Origin: Phoronis australis
Taxonomy: Eukaryota; Phoronida; Phoronidae
Assembly (NCBI GenBank): GCA_002633005.1
Contig: NMRA01000218.1
Coordinates: 29,337 to 93,336, forward strand
Direction: 5' to 3'
DNA length: 64,000 nt
Positions 42,501 through 48,193 of the stretch are shown here, in pieces. Both the position numbers and the translations under genes were made by a program. Numbering within the stretch: position 1 is the first letter of the stretch; each line of letters begins with the position of its first letter. The notes under the pieces are model-generated. The model made no database searches, was not told the origin of the DNA, and was given only the letters and a program-made list of their open reading frames with translations.

Positions 42501-45422
42501 ATATAATGTGATTTGTTGGAAGTGCAGAAAAACAATAGCAAGGTTTGGAATGAGCAAAAACACACACAAAGGAAGAGGTACAATTACCACACTGTTCAGA
42601 GAAACAATTTCTCATCAACCTGTGCTCTGTAATGCACACAAACACACGCACACTCAAACACAAACACACACAAACACACACACACACTCTTTTTGGAATT
42701 CCATACAAAGGTCCATAGTGCTATTGCAAAGTTAATAAAATTAACAACAAAATGAAATAAATGCCATGGAACATCCACACAAAGAGACGCATCACAGGAA
42801 GATGAATGGATGAACAAAGGATCAAAATTCTTAGGAAAATATCCCACCAATTACAACTTTGGTTTGTGGTGAGAACACAGCAATTACAGCTTGAACCAGA
42901 GTGCTGTTGGGAAGTGACACAATAATTGAGAGTAATGGAGCCAGGGACTGCCAGCAAGGCCCAGCTAGATGTTTGTGGCTGGAGGATTATTGACTTCTTA
43001 ATGAGAAACAGGGCTTGCCAATAATGGTGGAAGCCAAGCTTCTGAAAAGGAATGTATCCAATACTGTGCTGAATGAACATAAGGGACTACGGTATAAACA
43101 GACCTCACAACAATACTTGAAGAGGAAAATGTATGGGTTTGGTCTTACTTTCTACTAGAAGTGTGATTCACTTGTTCTACAGAGCTCATTCATATACCAG
43201 AGCTGATATACTGGTTTGTTGTATCCGAATATAGCTCAGTTAAAGCTATTATAACACTATAGAAGCAAACTTCTTATTCAGACACTTACCAATTGATACA
43301 ATTGGTCTTTTAAGAATTTTAAAAAATGTTACTGTTCCTAGCTTGGATGAGAAATGGATTCTGGGTTCAGAAAGAACTGACAGCTTTTTTTACTGTTTGA
43401 GACACAGACCATGCTCAGCCCATAAAATGACCCTCCATGTTGTTAGCCTAGTCTCCAGCAGCCATGAATTGTCACTTCTTTACAGGACCAAAAATCACCT
43501 CGTATGATTCGATTAAGTAACAAATTGAAACCTATTTCATAAAAGAGATCAACGACATAAGTTTATTTTTGATGGAAGGCTAGTTTACAACATCTTTATG
43601 TTTTTGAACATTTCTTATTTCTAAGCATCGTCTTTAACTGAAGTTTGTGCCAAAATTCACATATTACAGAAAATGTTATCTTCGTTGTGAAACGCTTATC
43701 CTAAATAATGGCTATGCGCCAAATACCGTATGCAAGTAGTTTGTAATTACATCAAATGATTTCAGTTACTTAGCAAACCTTTATCACATTTTCAAACTTT
43801 TTGATTTTCAATGATTTTGGCAATTTTGAACATCAATTTCTCTGTAGTAAGGGAGTCAACCGCCATGAAATTTTCCCCCCTCATAAAATCATAACTTTTA
43901 CAAAAAGTCACATCTTGATTATAAACAATTTCATGGTGGTTCAAGGGATGAATAACGATTTTTCAGTCATTGAGTATTCAGAAATAATTCTGTAGAAATG
44001 TGAATGAACACCACTTTGACACTCACGGTTTTTGACAAAACGTCTCATTATTTTTCATGGCATCATAAACCTCATTCCAATTGAGGTTACAGATTAGGAT
44101 ATAGCCTGTTAGCCACCAAGAGGCCAAGAACAGATATTTGCTGTTGGTGGCCTGGTAATTTTAGGCAGAAGTCTACATGACATTTACAACCACCACAAAA
44201 CATTTAGCATGAAACACAAGGCAAAACCATTGTTTACATCTATACAATGCACAATTCAGCCTAAATGACCCTGGAATGTTAAATGGTAGCCGTTAAGGCA
44301 ATTNNNNNNNNNNNNNNNNNNNNNNNNNNNNNNNNNNNNNNNNNNNNNNNNNNNNNNNNNNNNNNNNNNNNNNNNNNNNNNNNNNNNNNNNNNNNNNNNN
44401 NNNNNNNNNNNNNNNNNNNNNNNNNNNNNNNNNNNNNNNNNNNNNNNNNNNNNNNNNNNNNNNNNNNNNNNNNNNNNNNNNNNNNNNNNNNNNNNNNNNN
44501 NNNNNNNNNNNNNNNNNNNNNNNNNNNNTGCATGACAATAAACAAGACAATATATCTTGTTCAAGGGGTACAAAATGCATATCTCCATGGGAGGTTTGCA
44601 GTGAAGTAAACCTTTGTTTACAGCTTCCACACTTCAAAGACTGAGCACTTTAGCTGATTTGTTTTTCCTTCAAAGCTTAATGATTTTTCAAGAGAATACC
44701 AACTAAAAATGAACTAATAGAACTTTACTAGTACATGTGCACTTGTTCACAAATTTACATATATCAAATAACAGGTAAAACTGGTTAACACATAGATCTG
44801 TTTGCATTTAAAACTCAAGCAATGCTAAGTAGGTCAAACAGAAGTTCCAAATTAATCAAGAAAGTGGAGTTGAACCTTCCTGTTAAAGTAATTAAAGAAC
44901 TCCATTCAGACAGTGACCAGTGTAATCCAGTTTAATTGGGAAGCTAACTCCTATTAAAATCATCCCGAGATCACATCCAACTGATGTGAAGTGGTGGAAA
45001 GGGTGGTTAACCCTGTGAAAAACAACCGTAACGGTACTTTCACACTCTTTTCACTCCTCAATCAATGTCCTGATATTTTAGGTTTGAGCATATAGTGTAA
45101 ACTGATAACAAAGGTGGTTGATTAACCTGTTCTTTATAAGCTTTCTTTTTAAGATAACCGGTATGTTTGTAGTTATCTATATCTAAATTAAAGCAAACGG
45201 TACTCACATTTCCAAGGTTTCATGTGGAAATTTGGTTGACCATGCTGAAGCACCAGGCAACCTATGCTGACAGTCAACACTTTTGCCAATGGCAACCCTT
45301 TTGGTACTGCCTGGCGGGTTCGCCATCACATTTTTACAGAAACATGGCGAGCACGTGCTTGAGGATTGTACCAGGAGAGCAAGAAGCCAACACAGACGGA
45401 GTGAGGAAATAAACAGCGTCAT
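369..45422 (-). CDS. ADGRA3: Adhesion G protein-coupled receptor, ADGRA (GPR124/GPR125) family; 5' part of gene, 14 coding exons
   Basis: Joining 14 minus-strand exons gives 658 residues with all phases matching. Order: signal peptide (about 1-22), LRRNT cysteines C24/C27/C29/C51, five 24-residue LRRs (72-191), LRRCT (192-246, CDCHLKW motif), Ig domain (about 255-345; C275, W288, C335), hormone-receptor domain (about 346-436), then GAIN (437-658). The architecture and local matches (SQVVFQGDKMPFEC in Ig; ISEVTRVLEEY at the HormR end; ANNIALEG in GAIN) are those of vertebrate ADGRA2/ADGRA3. These are cell-surface receptors; ADGRA2 acts with Reck in Wnt7 signalling, and ADGRA3 is linked to planar polarity. 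The GPS region and seven-helix domain must lie left of base 369. The start ATG is preceded by an in-frame TGA 9 nt upstream. The paralogue symbol is provisional: from what I see, A2 and A3 cannot be separated. LRIG/NTRK-type LRR-Ig proteins are excluded by the HormR and GAIN segments. Confidence 0.93.
547..1603. other. ADGRA intron 13
   Basis: AT-rich intron. It contains two imperfect direct copies (about 1020-1090) of a TCTCTAGAGGNCAG-containing 36-bp unit. Nothing else recognised. Confidence 0.6.
1604..1847 (-). CDS. ADGRA3: ADGRA coding exon 13: GAIN domain
   Basis: Acceptor TTTGTAG, donor AAG|GTGGGTATT, phase 2 in and 0 out. It encodes residues 518-599. LLERVPVQLLAQ and VRIYANNIALEG match GPR124 ALERIGGAALSP and ISVNARNVALEA. 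Confidence 0.92.
1982..2310 (-). pseudogene. Decayed Tc1/mariner-type transposase, C-terminal fragment with terminal repeat
   Basis: Bases 1982-2010 look like a mariner-type terminal repeat (CAGCGAGTCTCAAAATTATG then GGACAC), flanked by TA at 1980-1981. Reading the minus strand from about 2300, one frame gives LDPLNIFL, stop, GYLIEKVCLEEP, stop, TPSEVKGSIHREIVSVPADL and onward. This matches the conserved D-x-x-P-x-x-x-F-L-W-G-Y-L-K region and tail of mariner-like transposases, with the W and a Q codon turned into stops. The N-terminal two thirds and the other terminal repeat are missing, so it is a dead fragment lying in ADGRA intron 12. Confidence 0.7.
2615..2709 (-). CDS. ADGRA3: ADGRA coding exon 12: GAIN domain
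   Basis: Acceptor TTGTATAG, donor ACAAG|GTGAGC. It encodes residues 487-517; VVSDMMEVDRDILYQSQ aligns with GPR124 [21 protein letters not shown]. The start is inferred: the nearer AG (before CTTGCTG) would hit a stop, so the TATAG acceptor just upstream is used. Confidence 0.86.
2710..3476. other. ADGRA intron 11, with GA-rich low-complexity tract
   Basis: A purine-rich (GGGA/GAGA) tract at about 2956-3034 interrupts otherwise AT-rich intron. Long open frames over it are produced by the simple sequence. Confidence 0.7.
3477..3626 (-). CDS. ADGRA3: ADGRA coding exon 11: start of GAIN domain
   Basis: 150 bp, phase 0/0, acceptor TTTTTTAG, donor CAG|GTATAG. It encodes residues 437-486, helical GAIN subdomain A. 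DLMYMSRILDRFSAFV matches GPR124 DVVYVAQMIQKFLGYV. Confidence 0.9.
4500..5180. repeat. Degenerate tandem copies of a dispersed repeat (CTAGGTGGTGCAGAA family)
   Basis: Three imperfect units each carry an ACTAGGTGGTGCAGAA-like or ACTAGGGGGCACAGG start, an AACTGCCAAATTTCATGAAA segment and a GGAACTTCAGAGATACAGAG segment. Related fragments occur near 20390, 20780, 21580 and 27105-27570 in the window. No protein similarity seen. Confidence 0.6.
5219..5448 (+). repeat. tRNA-derived SINE
   Basis: The 5' part is tRNA-like: box-A-like GTGGCCTAGTGTG followed at tRNA spacing by box B GGGTTCAAGTCCC, whose two arms pair, and a closing CACACTGC that pairs with GCAGTGTG at the start. A non-tRNA tail runs to about 5448, where a member of the window's inverted-repeat MITE family begins. 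Not a functional tRNA gene: the anticodon arm is poor and no CCA-proximal stem of normal sequence exists. Confidence 0.75.
5449..5702 (+). mobile_element. MITE family A, copy 1 (5' end truncated)
   Basis: Shares the internal segments TTTGGTCATACGCTCCACAC, AATTATTTCTAGAAT and the 3' end GATGAAACAAACCCCAGG with the complete copy at 12333-12600. The left inverted terminus is missing, as though replaced by or inserted into the SINE tail. Confidence 0.7.
5816..5934 (-). CDS. ADGRA3: ADGRA coding exon 10: hormone-receptor domain, C half
   Basis: Acceptor TTTGCAG, donor CTG|GTAAG, phase 1 in and 0 out. It encodes residues 397-436 with the last HormR cysteines (YSCNIQGQWEE, RKCQY) and the ISEVTRVLEEY linker into GAIN, matching GPR124 TNDITRVLYTF. 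Confidence 0.93.
5935..6928. other. ADGRA introns 8 and 9 (around exon 9)
   Basis: Two short introns of about 500 and 340 bp. AT-rich, no repeat or RNA gene recognised. Confidence 0.6.
6434..6585 (-). CDS. ADGRA3: ADGRA coding exon 9: hormone-receptor domain, N half
   Basis: Acceptor CTATTGCAG, donor G|GTGAGTGC. It encodes residues 346-396. The NWPKTISGVQASIPCPAG block is the conserved W-P-x-T-x-x-G...C-P core of HormR domains (GPR124 RWPRTLAGITAYQSC). Confidence 0.92.
6929..7226 (-). CDS. ADGRA3: ADGRA coding exon 8: immunoglobulin domain
   Basis: Acceptor CTATCTACAG, donor AA|GTAAGTCA. It encodes residues 247-345, a single-exon C2/I-type Ig fold with C275, W288 and C335 and the Y-x-G-x-W-x-C tail (YTGVWKC). 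The stretch SQVVFQGDKMPFEC is nearly the same as in vertebrate GPR124 (RQVVFQGDRLPFQC). Confidence 0.95.
7227..8074. other. ADGRA intron 7, left part
   Basis: AT-rich intronic DNA with no recognisable element. Confidence 0.55.
8075..8430 (+). mobile_element. Possible MITE related to family A
   Basis: Begins CTGGGGCCCGTTTCATATAA, almost the same terminus as the complete family A copy at 12333, followed by TTAAGGCTTAAGATCA. Near 8390-8425 an inverse counterpart (GATCTTAACCATTTTTTCTG) occurs, so the element may span both; the right boundary is unclear. Confidence 0.5.
8523..8686 (-). CDS. ADGRA3: ADGRA coding exon 7: LRR C-cap (LRRCT)
   Basis: Starts after TCTTACAG, ends TGT G|GTATAG (phase 1). 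It encodes residues 192-246 with the LRRCT cysteine pattern C201, C203, C225, C246 and the VCDCHLKWIVRW motif, matching the GPR124 LTCDCHLRWLLPW segment. A basic run (KLLKRLKRR) precedes the last cysteine. Confidence 0.94.
9153..9224 (-). CDS. ADGRA3: ADGRA coding exon 6: LRR 5
   Basis: 72 bp, phase 2/2, acceptor TTTGGCAG, donor TT|GTAAGTGA. It encodes LDLAGNELKTVPEGTF then KGLTNLKK. Confidence 0.93.
10104..10175 (-). CDS. ADGRA3: ADGRA coding exon 5: LRR 4
   Basis: 72 bp, phase 2/2, acceptor CTATCAG, donor TT|GTAAGTAA. It encodes LLLPGNQIHSITSRDF, an LRR with consensus L and N positions but less typical than its neighbours. Vertebrate ADGRA2 has four LRRs, so this or a neighbouring repeat is the extra one. 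Because the exon is symmetric, skipping it would keep the frame. Confidence 0.88.
11224..11295 (-). CDS. ADGRA3: ADGRA coding exon 4: LRR 3
   Basis: 72 bp, phase 2/2, CTTTCAG acceptor, CT|GTAAG donor. It encodes LDLSNNKIGNINSTMF, closely like the GPR124 repeat LDLSNNRIG. Confidence 0.94.
12333..12600 (+). mobile_element. MITE family A, complete copy (268 bp)
   Basis: Imperfect terminal inverted repeats of about 28 bp: left begins CTGGGGCCTGTTTCATGAAA, and the right end, reverse complemented, begins CTGGGGTATGTTTCATGAAA. No coding capacity. Copies at 5449-5702 and 58755-58979 share the interior (TTTGGTCTTACGCTCCACAC, ATGGCTAAACCTTTATTTAG). Lies in ADGRA intron 3. Confidence 0.85.
12725..12796 (-). 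CDS. ADGRA3: ADGRA coding exon 3: LRR 2
   Basis: 72 bp, phase 2/2, donor CT|GTGAGTA. It encodes LNLSHNHITVVEEGAF followed by LGLTNLVK, a canonical 24-residue LRR. Confidence 0.93.
12797..15762. other. ADGRA intron 2, right of exon 3
   Basis: Mostly AT-rich unannotated intron. A G-run (about 13111) and a GGGGAGG-rich stretch (about 15077-15140) are the only compositional features. No exon or transposase seen. Confidence 0.5.
15763..15843. repeat. Repeat 3' end: poly-A tract, conserved tail and perfect hairpin
   Basis: After a single N and a 30-base A tract come ACAAACTTAGTG and a palindrome at 15816-15841 (arms ACTTGGCGAAA/TTTCGCCAAGT, 4-base loop TTTA). The same A tract, tail and palindrome occur at 38541-38617. 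Confidence 0.75.
15985..16741. mobile_element. 757-bp inverted-repeat element with internal tandem repeats
   Basis: Left end AGGCCTTTTCATACTGAC and right end (reverse complement) GGGCCTTTCATACTAACG are inverted. ATAA flanks both sides (15981-15984, 16742-16745), a possible target duplication. The left half has three tandem units starting TTTCATACTGACTTAACT at 15991, 16131 and 16256. The right half has further GTTCATACTG motifs. No ORF of note. Confidence 0.75.
17706..18049. repeat. First copy of a 345-bp direct duplication (left of minisatellite)
   Basis: Nearly identical to 18402-18747 with few substitutions (for example ACTGGCTAAGAC versus ACTCGCTAAGAC). The copies are separated by the minisatellite and a lone N. 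May be two haplotypes placed in series by the assembler. Confidence 0.8.
18050..18397. repeat. 58-bp minisatellite, 6 units
   Basis: Unit begins CTCCATGGGCTTCACTAGAC and ends CAGCAGTGGTGAT; six near-identical copies at exact 58-bp spacing, stopping at a single N (18401). After the second flank copy only one unit is present (18747-18804). Confidence 0.95.
18402..18804. repeat. Second copy of the duplication with one minisatellite unit
   Basis: Repeats 17706-18049 and then a single 58-bp unit before returning to unique sequence (TTATTAGCAAGCC). Confidence 0.85.
18805..22063. other. ADGRA intron 2, middle stretch
   Basis: AT-rich intronic DNA. Apart from the tandem array at 20559-20707 and scattered fragments of the CTAGGTGGTGCAGAA-type repeat (about 20390, 20780, 21580), I recognise nothing. 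Confidence 0.5.
20559..20707. repeat. 37-38-bp minisatellite, 4 units
   Basis: Four imperfect copies of a unit starting CCCAAAATAATGCCGGCCA and containing CCTCCTCAATAACA. Confidence 0.9.
22832..22972 (-). CDS. Small C2H2-like zinc-finger frame inside the 4.5-kb transposon (hypothetical)
   Basis: From ATG at 22970-22972 the minus strand encodes 46 residues ending at TAA, with CPVCG, then 12 residues, then HCLTH: C-x2-C-x13-H-x3-H, with F and L at near-classical positions. A CATAAG/GGCAG acceptor-like sequence lies just upstream, so it could be a last exon. No full transposon protein can be assembled around it, and a chance match is possible. Confidence 0.3.
   Translation of the reverse strand: MQCPVCGTAPARRSEFWALHCLTHYTNEHYQEGTEKRKTIELQTDF
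23550..23690. repeat. Duplicated GC-rich segment inside the transposon
   Basis: Two copies of a unit with CTTTTTTCAGTGCTRCGCC preceded by a GGGGGCT...CCC block, about 80 bp apart. A GCGGCGACC motif occurs on both sides (about 23390 and 23711). Confidence 0.6.
25925..26360. repeat. Degenerate tandem repeats near the right end of the transposon
   Basis: Four to five diverged units of about 85-115 bp share TATTGRGAAA, a GCGCATTTTT-like run, GARAACG and TGCGTYRACAACGCAAAC. They account for the overlapping open frames on both strands here. Confidence 0.6.
26607..29298. other. ADGRA intron 2, left of exon 2
   Basis: Besides the THAP fragment, 27105-27570 carries pieces of the same dispersed repeat as 4500-5180 (GACCACTAGATGGTG, CATCTGCCAAATCTCATCA). 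27600-29290 shows nothing recognisable. Confidence 0.5.
26830..26925 (+). pseudogene. THAP-domain N-terminal fragment
   Basis: A 31-codon frame begins MPRCVVYGGSNISRNGTHVY and then NFPADL. The M-P-x-C...C-S-N...F-P layout is that of a THAP zinc finger, the DNA-binding domain of P-element-type transposases and many host proteins. The second cysteine is replaced by glycine (GGC for TGC) and the frame stops where the rest of the domain should follow, so it is a broken remnant. Confidence 0.5.
29299..29370 (-). CDS. ADGRA3: ADGRA coding exon 2: LRR 1
   Basis: Exactly 72 bp, phase 2 at both ends, TTTTCAG acceptor and CT|GTAAGTAT donor. It encodes one LRR with core DLSDNGISSVPKEAL. It is an isolated exon with 16-kb introns on both sides. 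Confidence 0.92.
29371..35480. other. ADGRA intron 1, left third
   Basis: AT-rich. A GGGGAGGGTACTCAGA triplicate (about 30437-30495), a duplicated ATATTGAATTC-containing 36-bp unit (about 30880-30950), a C-run with an N (33316-33329) and a CATCGTCATCC low-complexity tract (about 34450-34520). No exon seen. Confidence 0.5.
35502..35893. mobile_element. Foldback element with long inverted arms
   Basis: Left arm (35502-about 35700) and right arm (about 35733-35893) are reverse complements, beginning CTAAACTACACGGTTAA and ending TTAACCGTGTAGTTTAG. The left arm has about 40 extra bases. Arms are built from 20-22-bp repeats of the type GGACGCATGAACACGACTCA. Confidence 0.85.
37345..38617. mobile_element. 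Composite repeat with CTTGGCGAAAT inverted ends
   Basis: CTTGGCGAAATTA occurs at 37383 and 37569, and its inverse ATTTCGCCAAG closes the block at 38604-38614, after a poly-A tract and a lone N (38565). 37383-37720 is two diverged 186-bp tandem units with GATGATGACGA runs. The interior (37740-38540) is non-coding. The tail matches 15763-15843, so this is a dispersed family. Confidence 0.6.
38618..44303. other. ADGRA intron 1, right part
   Basis: AT-rich intron. Bases about 40610-40960 are GC-richer, and I suspect a retroelement fragment without being able to assign it. A CA microsatellite lies at 42635-42688. Nothing else recognised. Confidence 0.45.
42635..42688. repeat. Imperfect (CA)n microsatellite
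   Basis: CACACA with interspersed AAA and G. It creates spurious frames encoding CVCVC or THTHT runs on opposite strands. Confidence 0.95.
44304..44528. other. Assembly gap (225 N)
   Basis: Run of N inside ADGRA intron 1. Confidence 1.
44529..45207. other. ADGRA intron 1, next to exon 1
   Basis: AT-rich sequence with no recognisable element. Confidence 0.5.
45208..45422 (-). CDS. ADGRA3: ADGRA coding exon 1: signal peptide and LRR N-cap
   Basis: ATG at the high end encodes 71 residues plus 2 nt. A hydrophobic stretch (LRLCWLLALLVQ, residues 8-19) is a signal peptide, followed by a C-x2-C-x-C...C LRRNT cap (C24, C27, C29, C51). The donor reads AT|GTGAGTACC. Upstream, an in-frame TGA (45429-45431) fixes this ATG as the first in frame, and a good acceptor (TGTTGTTTCAG, AG at 45468-45469) suggests a separate 5' UTR exon further right. 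Two short upstream ORFs lie in the 45-nt leader. Confidence 0.9.
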
Positions 45423-47870
45423 GTCAAATCATATGGACCGATGTGGACGCATATTCACACAACACACCTGAAACAACACAAACACATTAATAACAATATT
45501 TTATAGACAATACCATAGCAACATAGCATTAATCAACATCAAAATGTCATGTGCAGTCTATTAATTCTGATGTTTGCAACCAGGCCAGATAAGATTCTAT
45601 AGTAAATCCAGTCATAGGAATCTGAGCATTCAAAAAAATGTATTTTCTCCAAAGATCATGCCTCAAAACTGCATGAAATCACATGTCCTTCACCTGTTAT
45701 TCTTGGAGTTAAGATATGTGGTGGTGAAATAAAAGAACTGCATTAGATATGGGTCTGAAGCAATTGGCTGGTTTTTCCCATGTATGCTAATATTATAGGT
45801 ATCTGGTATGACATGGAGCCAGGATCATCACTGAAAGGGGGCTGAATAGATGACCCCCTGGATCCATGCCTGACTGGTTGACGAGGAGGAAGCATTCTCC
45901 CCCACATTCAGATATTAGTTGCTATGCCGCTTAACACCTACCAAAACATCTACCCTAGACTGCCTTGCCACATAACTAGGCAAAGACTTGTCCCTTGGAG
46001 ATCTCGGATTTTGGGAATCTGTAATCCACAGCATAACAGGGATTATTCGGTTTAAAAGTCAGGGACCACCATGCGGATCTACAGTACCTAAAGTGATTTT
46101 TAATACGTAACACATTTAAAAGCAAATCTCAGAAACCTGCTTCTAAAATTGTTAAAACAAGAAATTTCAACCGAGACCCAGGGCTCCAATCATCAAAGTT
46201 GTGTTTTGTGACCATTTAACATTAAAAAACTGCATAAGCTTGACACGAGTCTGTACTTCAGTTGAAAACTATAATGGTCAACTTTACCCAACAATGAAAG
46301 CTAGACCAGATGACTCCTCGTGGTGTTCATGTTCAGGACAGTAGATTGCAGAGATTCAGAACATTCACCGACTGAGTGAGTAAGAAACACAAACAACCAA
46401 GATTGAAGTCGTGAAGATCGCGGTTGAAGACTGTGGTAGAATCAACATTCCAAACGTTCGCTAAAAAATATTTAAATCAAAGGCAAAACATGCTTACCTA
46501 TGGTACCTTTGAAACACAGTTTTCCTTTAACATTTTAATAAAAAATACACATACAAATCCACACACTAGCATCGACTTTCCGTCTTGTAGTATGATGACG
46601 TCACGACTTGACCTTGATATGCCGTTTCTAGGTCATCTTATGAATGAAAGTTGGTGCACGCCATCTTTTGATGCGCAAGATAAAATCTCAAATGTTACGT
46701 TCCGGCCGCGGTTTGAGTGTGTTTACTGTCCAATAATAGCATTTAATGAAACGGCATGATTTTGTCGGTGGCAGATTATTAAAATTGCATCGACACTGTC
46801 TATGTTGAGAACTTGGACCATTTATTTTTGGGCCACATGTACAAATTGAAGAGTGTAATTTTTATCCGGGGGGCAAAATAATCATTGTCGATTTATCACA
46901 AACATTTTTAAGTCTGGTCTATTAAGTTGGGCAGAAATAGAAACATTTAACAACTAAATCAAAGTTTTGGAAAAGAGCGCCTTTCAAATAAAAGTTTACT
47001 GGTTTGAATTTTTTACAAATATGAGCCCCTGTGGGGATTTGTTCGTTTGTGGTAAATTCGTACTACAAATGTAGACTGTGATCATCCATGCCTAGCACTA
47101 TTATAAAAATTTGTCATGTTTGCCTTACAGTGGATGTTTTCACTTGATGTTTTGCTAAAAATGGAAGAGGTACAACAGAAGATGAAAGACACACAAACTT
47201 CGCAGCCACTGTCTTTGAAGCATTTCGTACTACAAGGTTCACATGGCTGCGGTGGCGGCGAATTACGCCACGGCTAACCATAGCGTTTTGGCCCGCAGAC
47301 AGACGACTCCTGCCCGCAAAAAGGTCATTTTCGCCAGCAGTAACAACAAACGCCTCTCTCCACCGTCCGTCCATTGAAGTAAGCTGTCTGGCTACAAAAC
47401 TATACTGGCGAAAACTCCAAAAGGTGTTGGGATAACTCAAACCGCCAGGAAAGCTCTAACAAAAGACACTTGTGACGGTACACAAGGCTGGCATTCTTGC
47501 CATTAGCGAATGTGGTAGCGAAAACGTAAAGATTTAGCCAGTTTGTGAACAGGGCGTCAGTCACCTACTGTAATATTCAAGAGCTTTTTAGTAATTTGGT
47601 TCAGTTCAATAGGTTTCAGCATGATGCTCACGAAACAAACTTGTGGAATTCTTAGTTTGAAGAGCTGAATTTCGCCCTGCTGAAAACGAAAATCTTTCTC
47701 GGCAGAGGCAATGCGTTCATAAGGCACTTTCGAATTACAGTTTTTTGGTTGGGCAACCTCAACTTACTCTAGCATTTTCTTGATTCAACGTTCTTGTTGG
47801 TAAGAGAAACGGAATTCTATCACAGCAAGGAAATTATGAGCGGACCGATTTTTAAATTAATAATAGGATT
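45423..47870. other. Intergenic region, ADGRA side
   Basis: Contains the short ADGRA leader (45423-45467) and its acceptor. A somewhat GC-richer stretch near 47200-47500 could be an upstream exon or promoter, but nothing proves it. Confidence 0.5.
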
Positions 47871-48188
47871 CAGTGGCGGATTTAGGGCGAGGCCAAGGGG
47901 GCCATGGTCCCCCCTAAAATTCTACCAGATACCATTTGGCAGATCGGGAACAAATTGTCGACTAGTACATGCACGTAACCAGCAGGGTTCGGGGGGTGAA
48001 TAAGCAATGCATAGGCCCTGAACAAACCCCGTTTACCGTTTTTTTAGTCAAAAGGTCCGAAAACTCAAAAATTAGAGACCCCTGCATCCGTACATTTTAG
48101 CTTAGGCTGGGCGCGCGCATTTGCCGAAATTCTGGTTATTCCTGAGCCCTGCCCCCTCCCCTAACTCAAAATCCTGGATCCGCCCATG
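47871..48188. mobile_element. 318-bp MITE with GGCGGATCCAGG-type inverted ends
   Basis: Left end CAGTGGCGGATTTAGGG, right end (reverse complement) CATGGGCGGATCCAGG. GGATT directly flanks both sides (47866-47870 and 48189-48193), a likely target-site duplication. No transposase. Confidence 0.75.
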
Positions 48189-48193
48189 GGATT

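Noticed and set aside
42364-42850. Open frames rich in CVCVC and THTHT
   Set aside because: Produced by the CA microsatellite; no similarity to proteins.
44256-44637. Several frames across the N run
   Set aside because: They consist mainly of undefined residues from the assembly gap.
46424-46759. 111-codon plus-strand frame upstream of ADGRA
   Set aside because: No recognisable motif; ordinary AT-rich composition.
47114-47440. 108-codon minus-strand frame in the intergenic region
   Set aside because: No recognisable domain, no partner exon with a matching phase; may be chance in GC-richer DNA.
47794-48003. 69-codon plus-strand frame
   Set aside because: Crosses the boundary of the 318-bp MITE; not conserved-looking.
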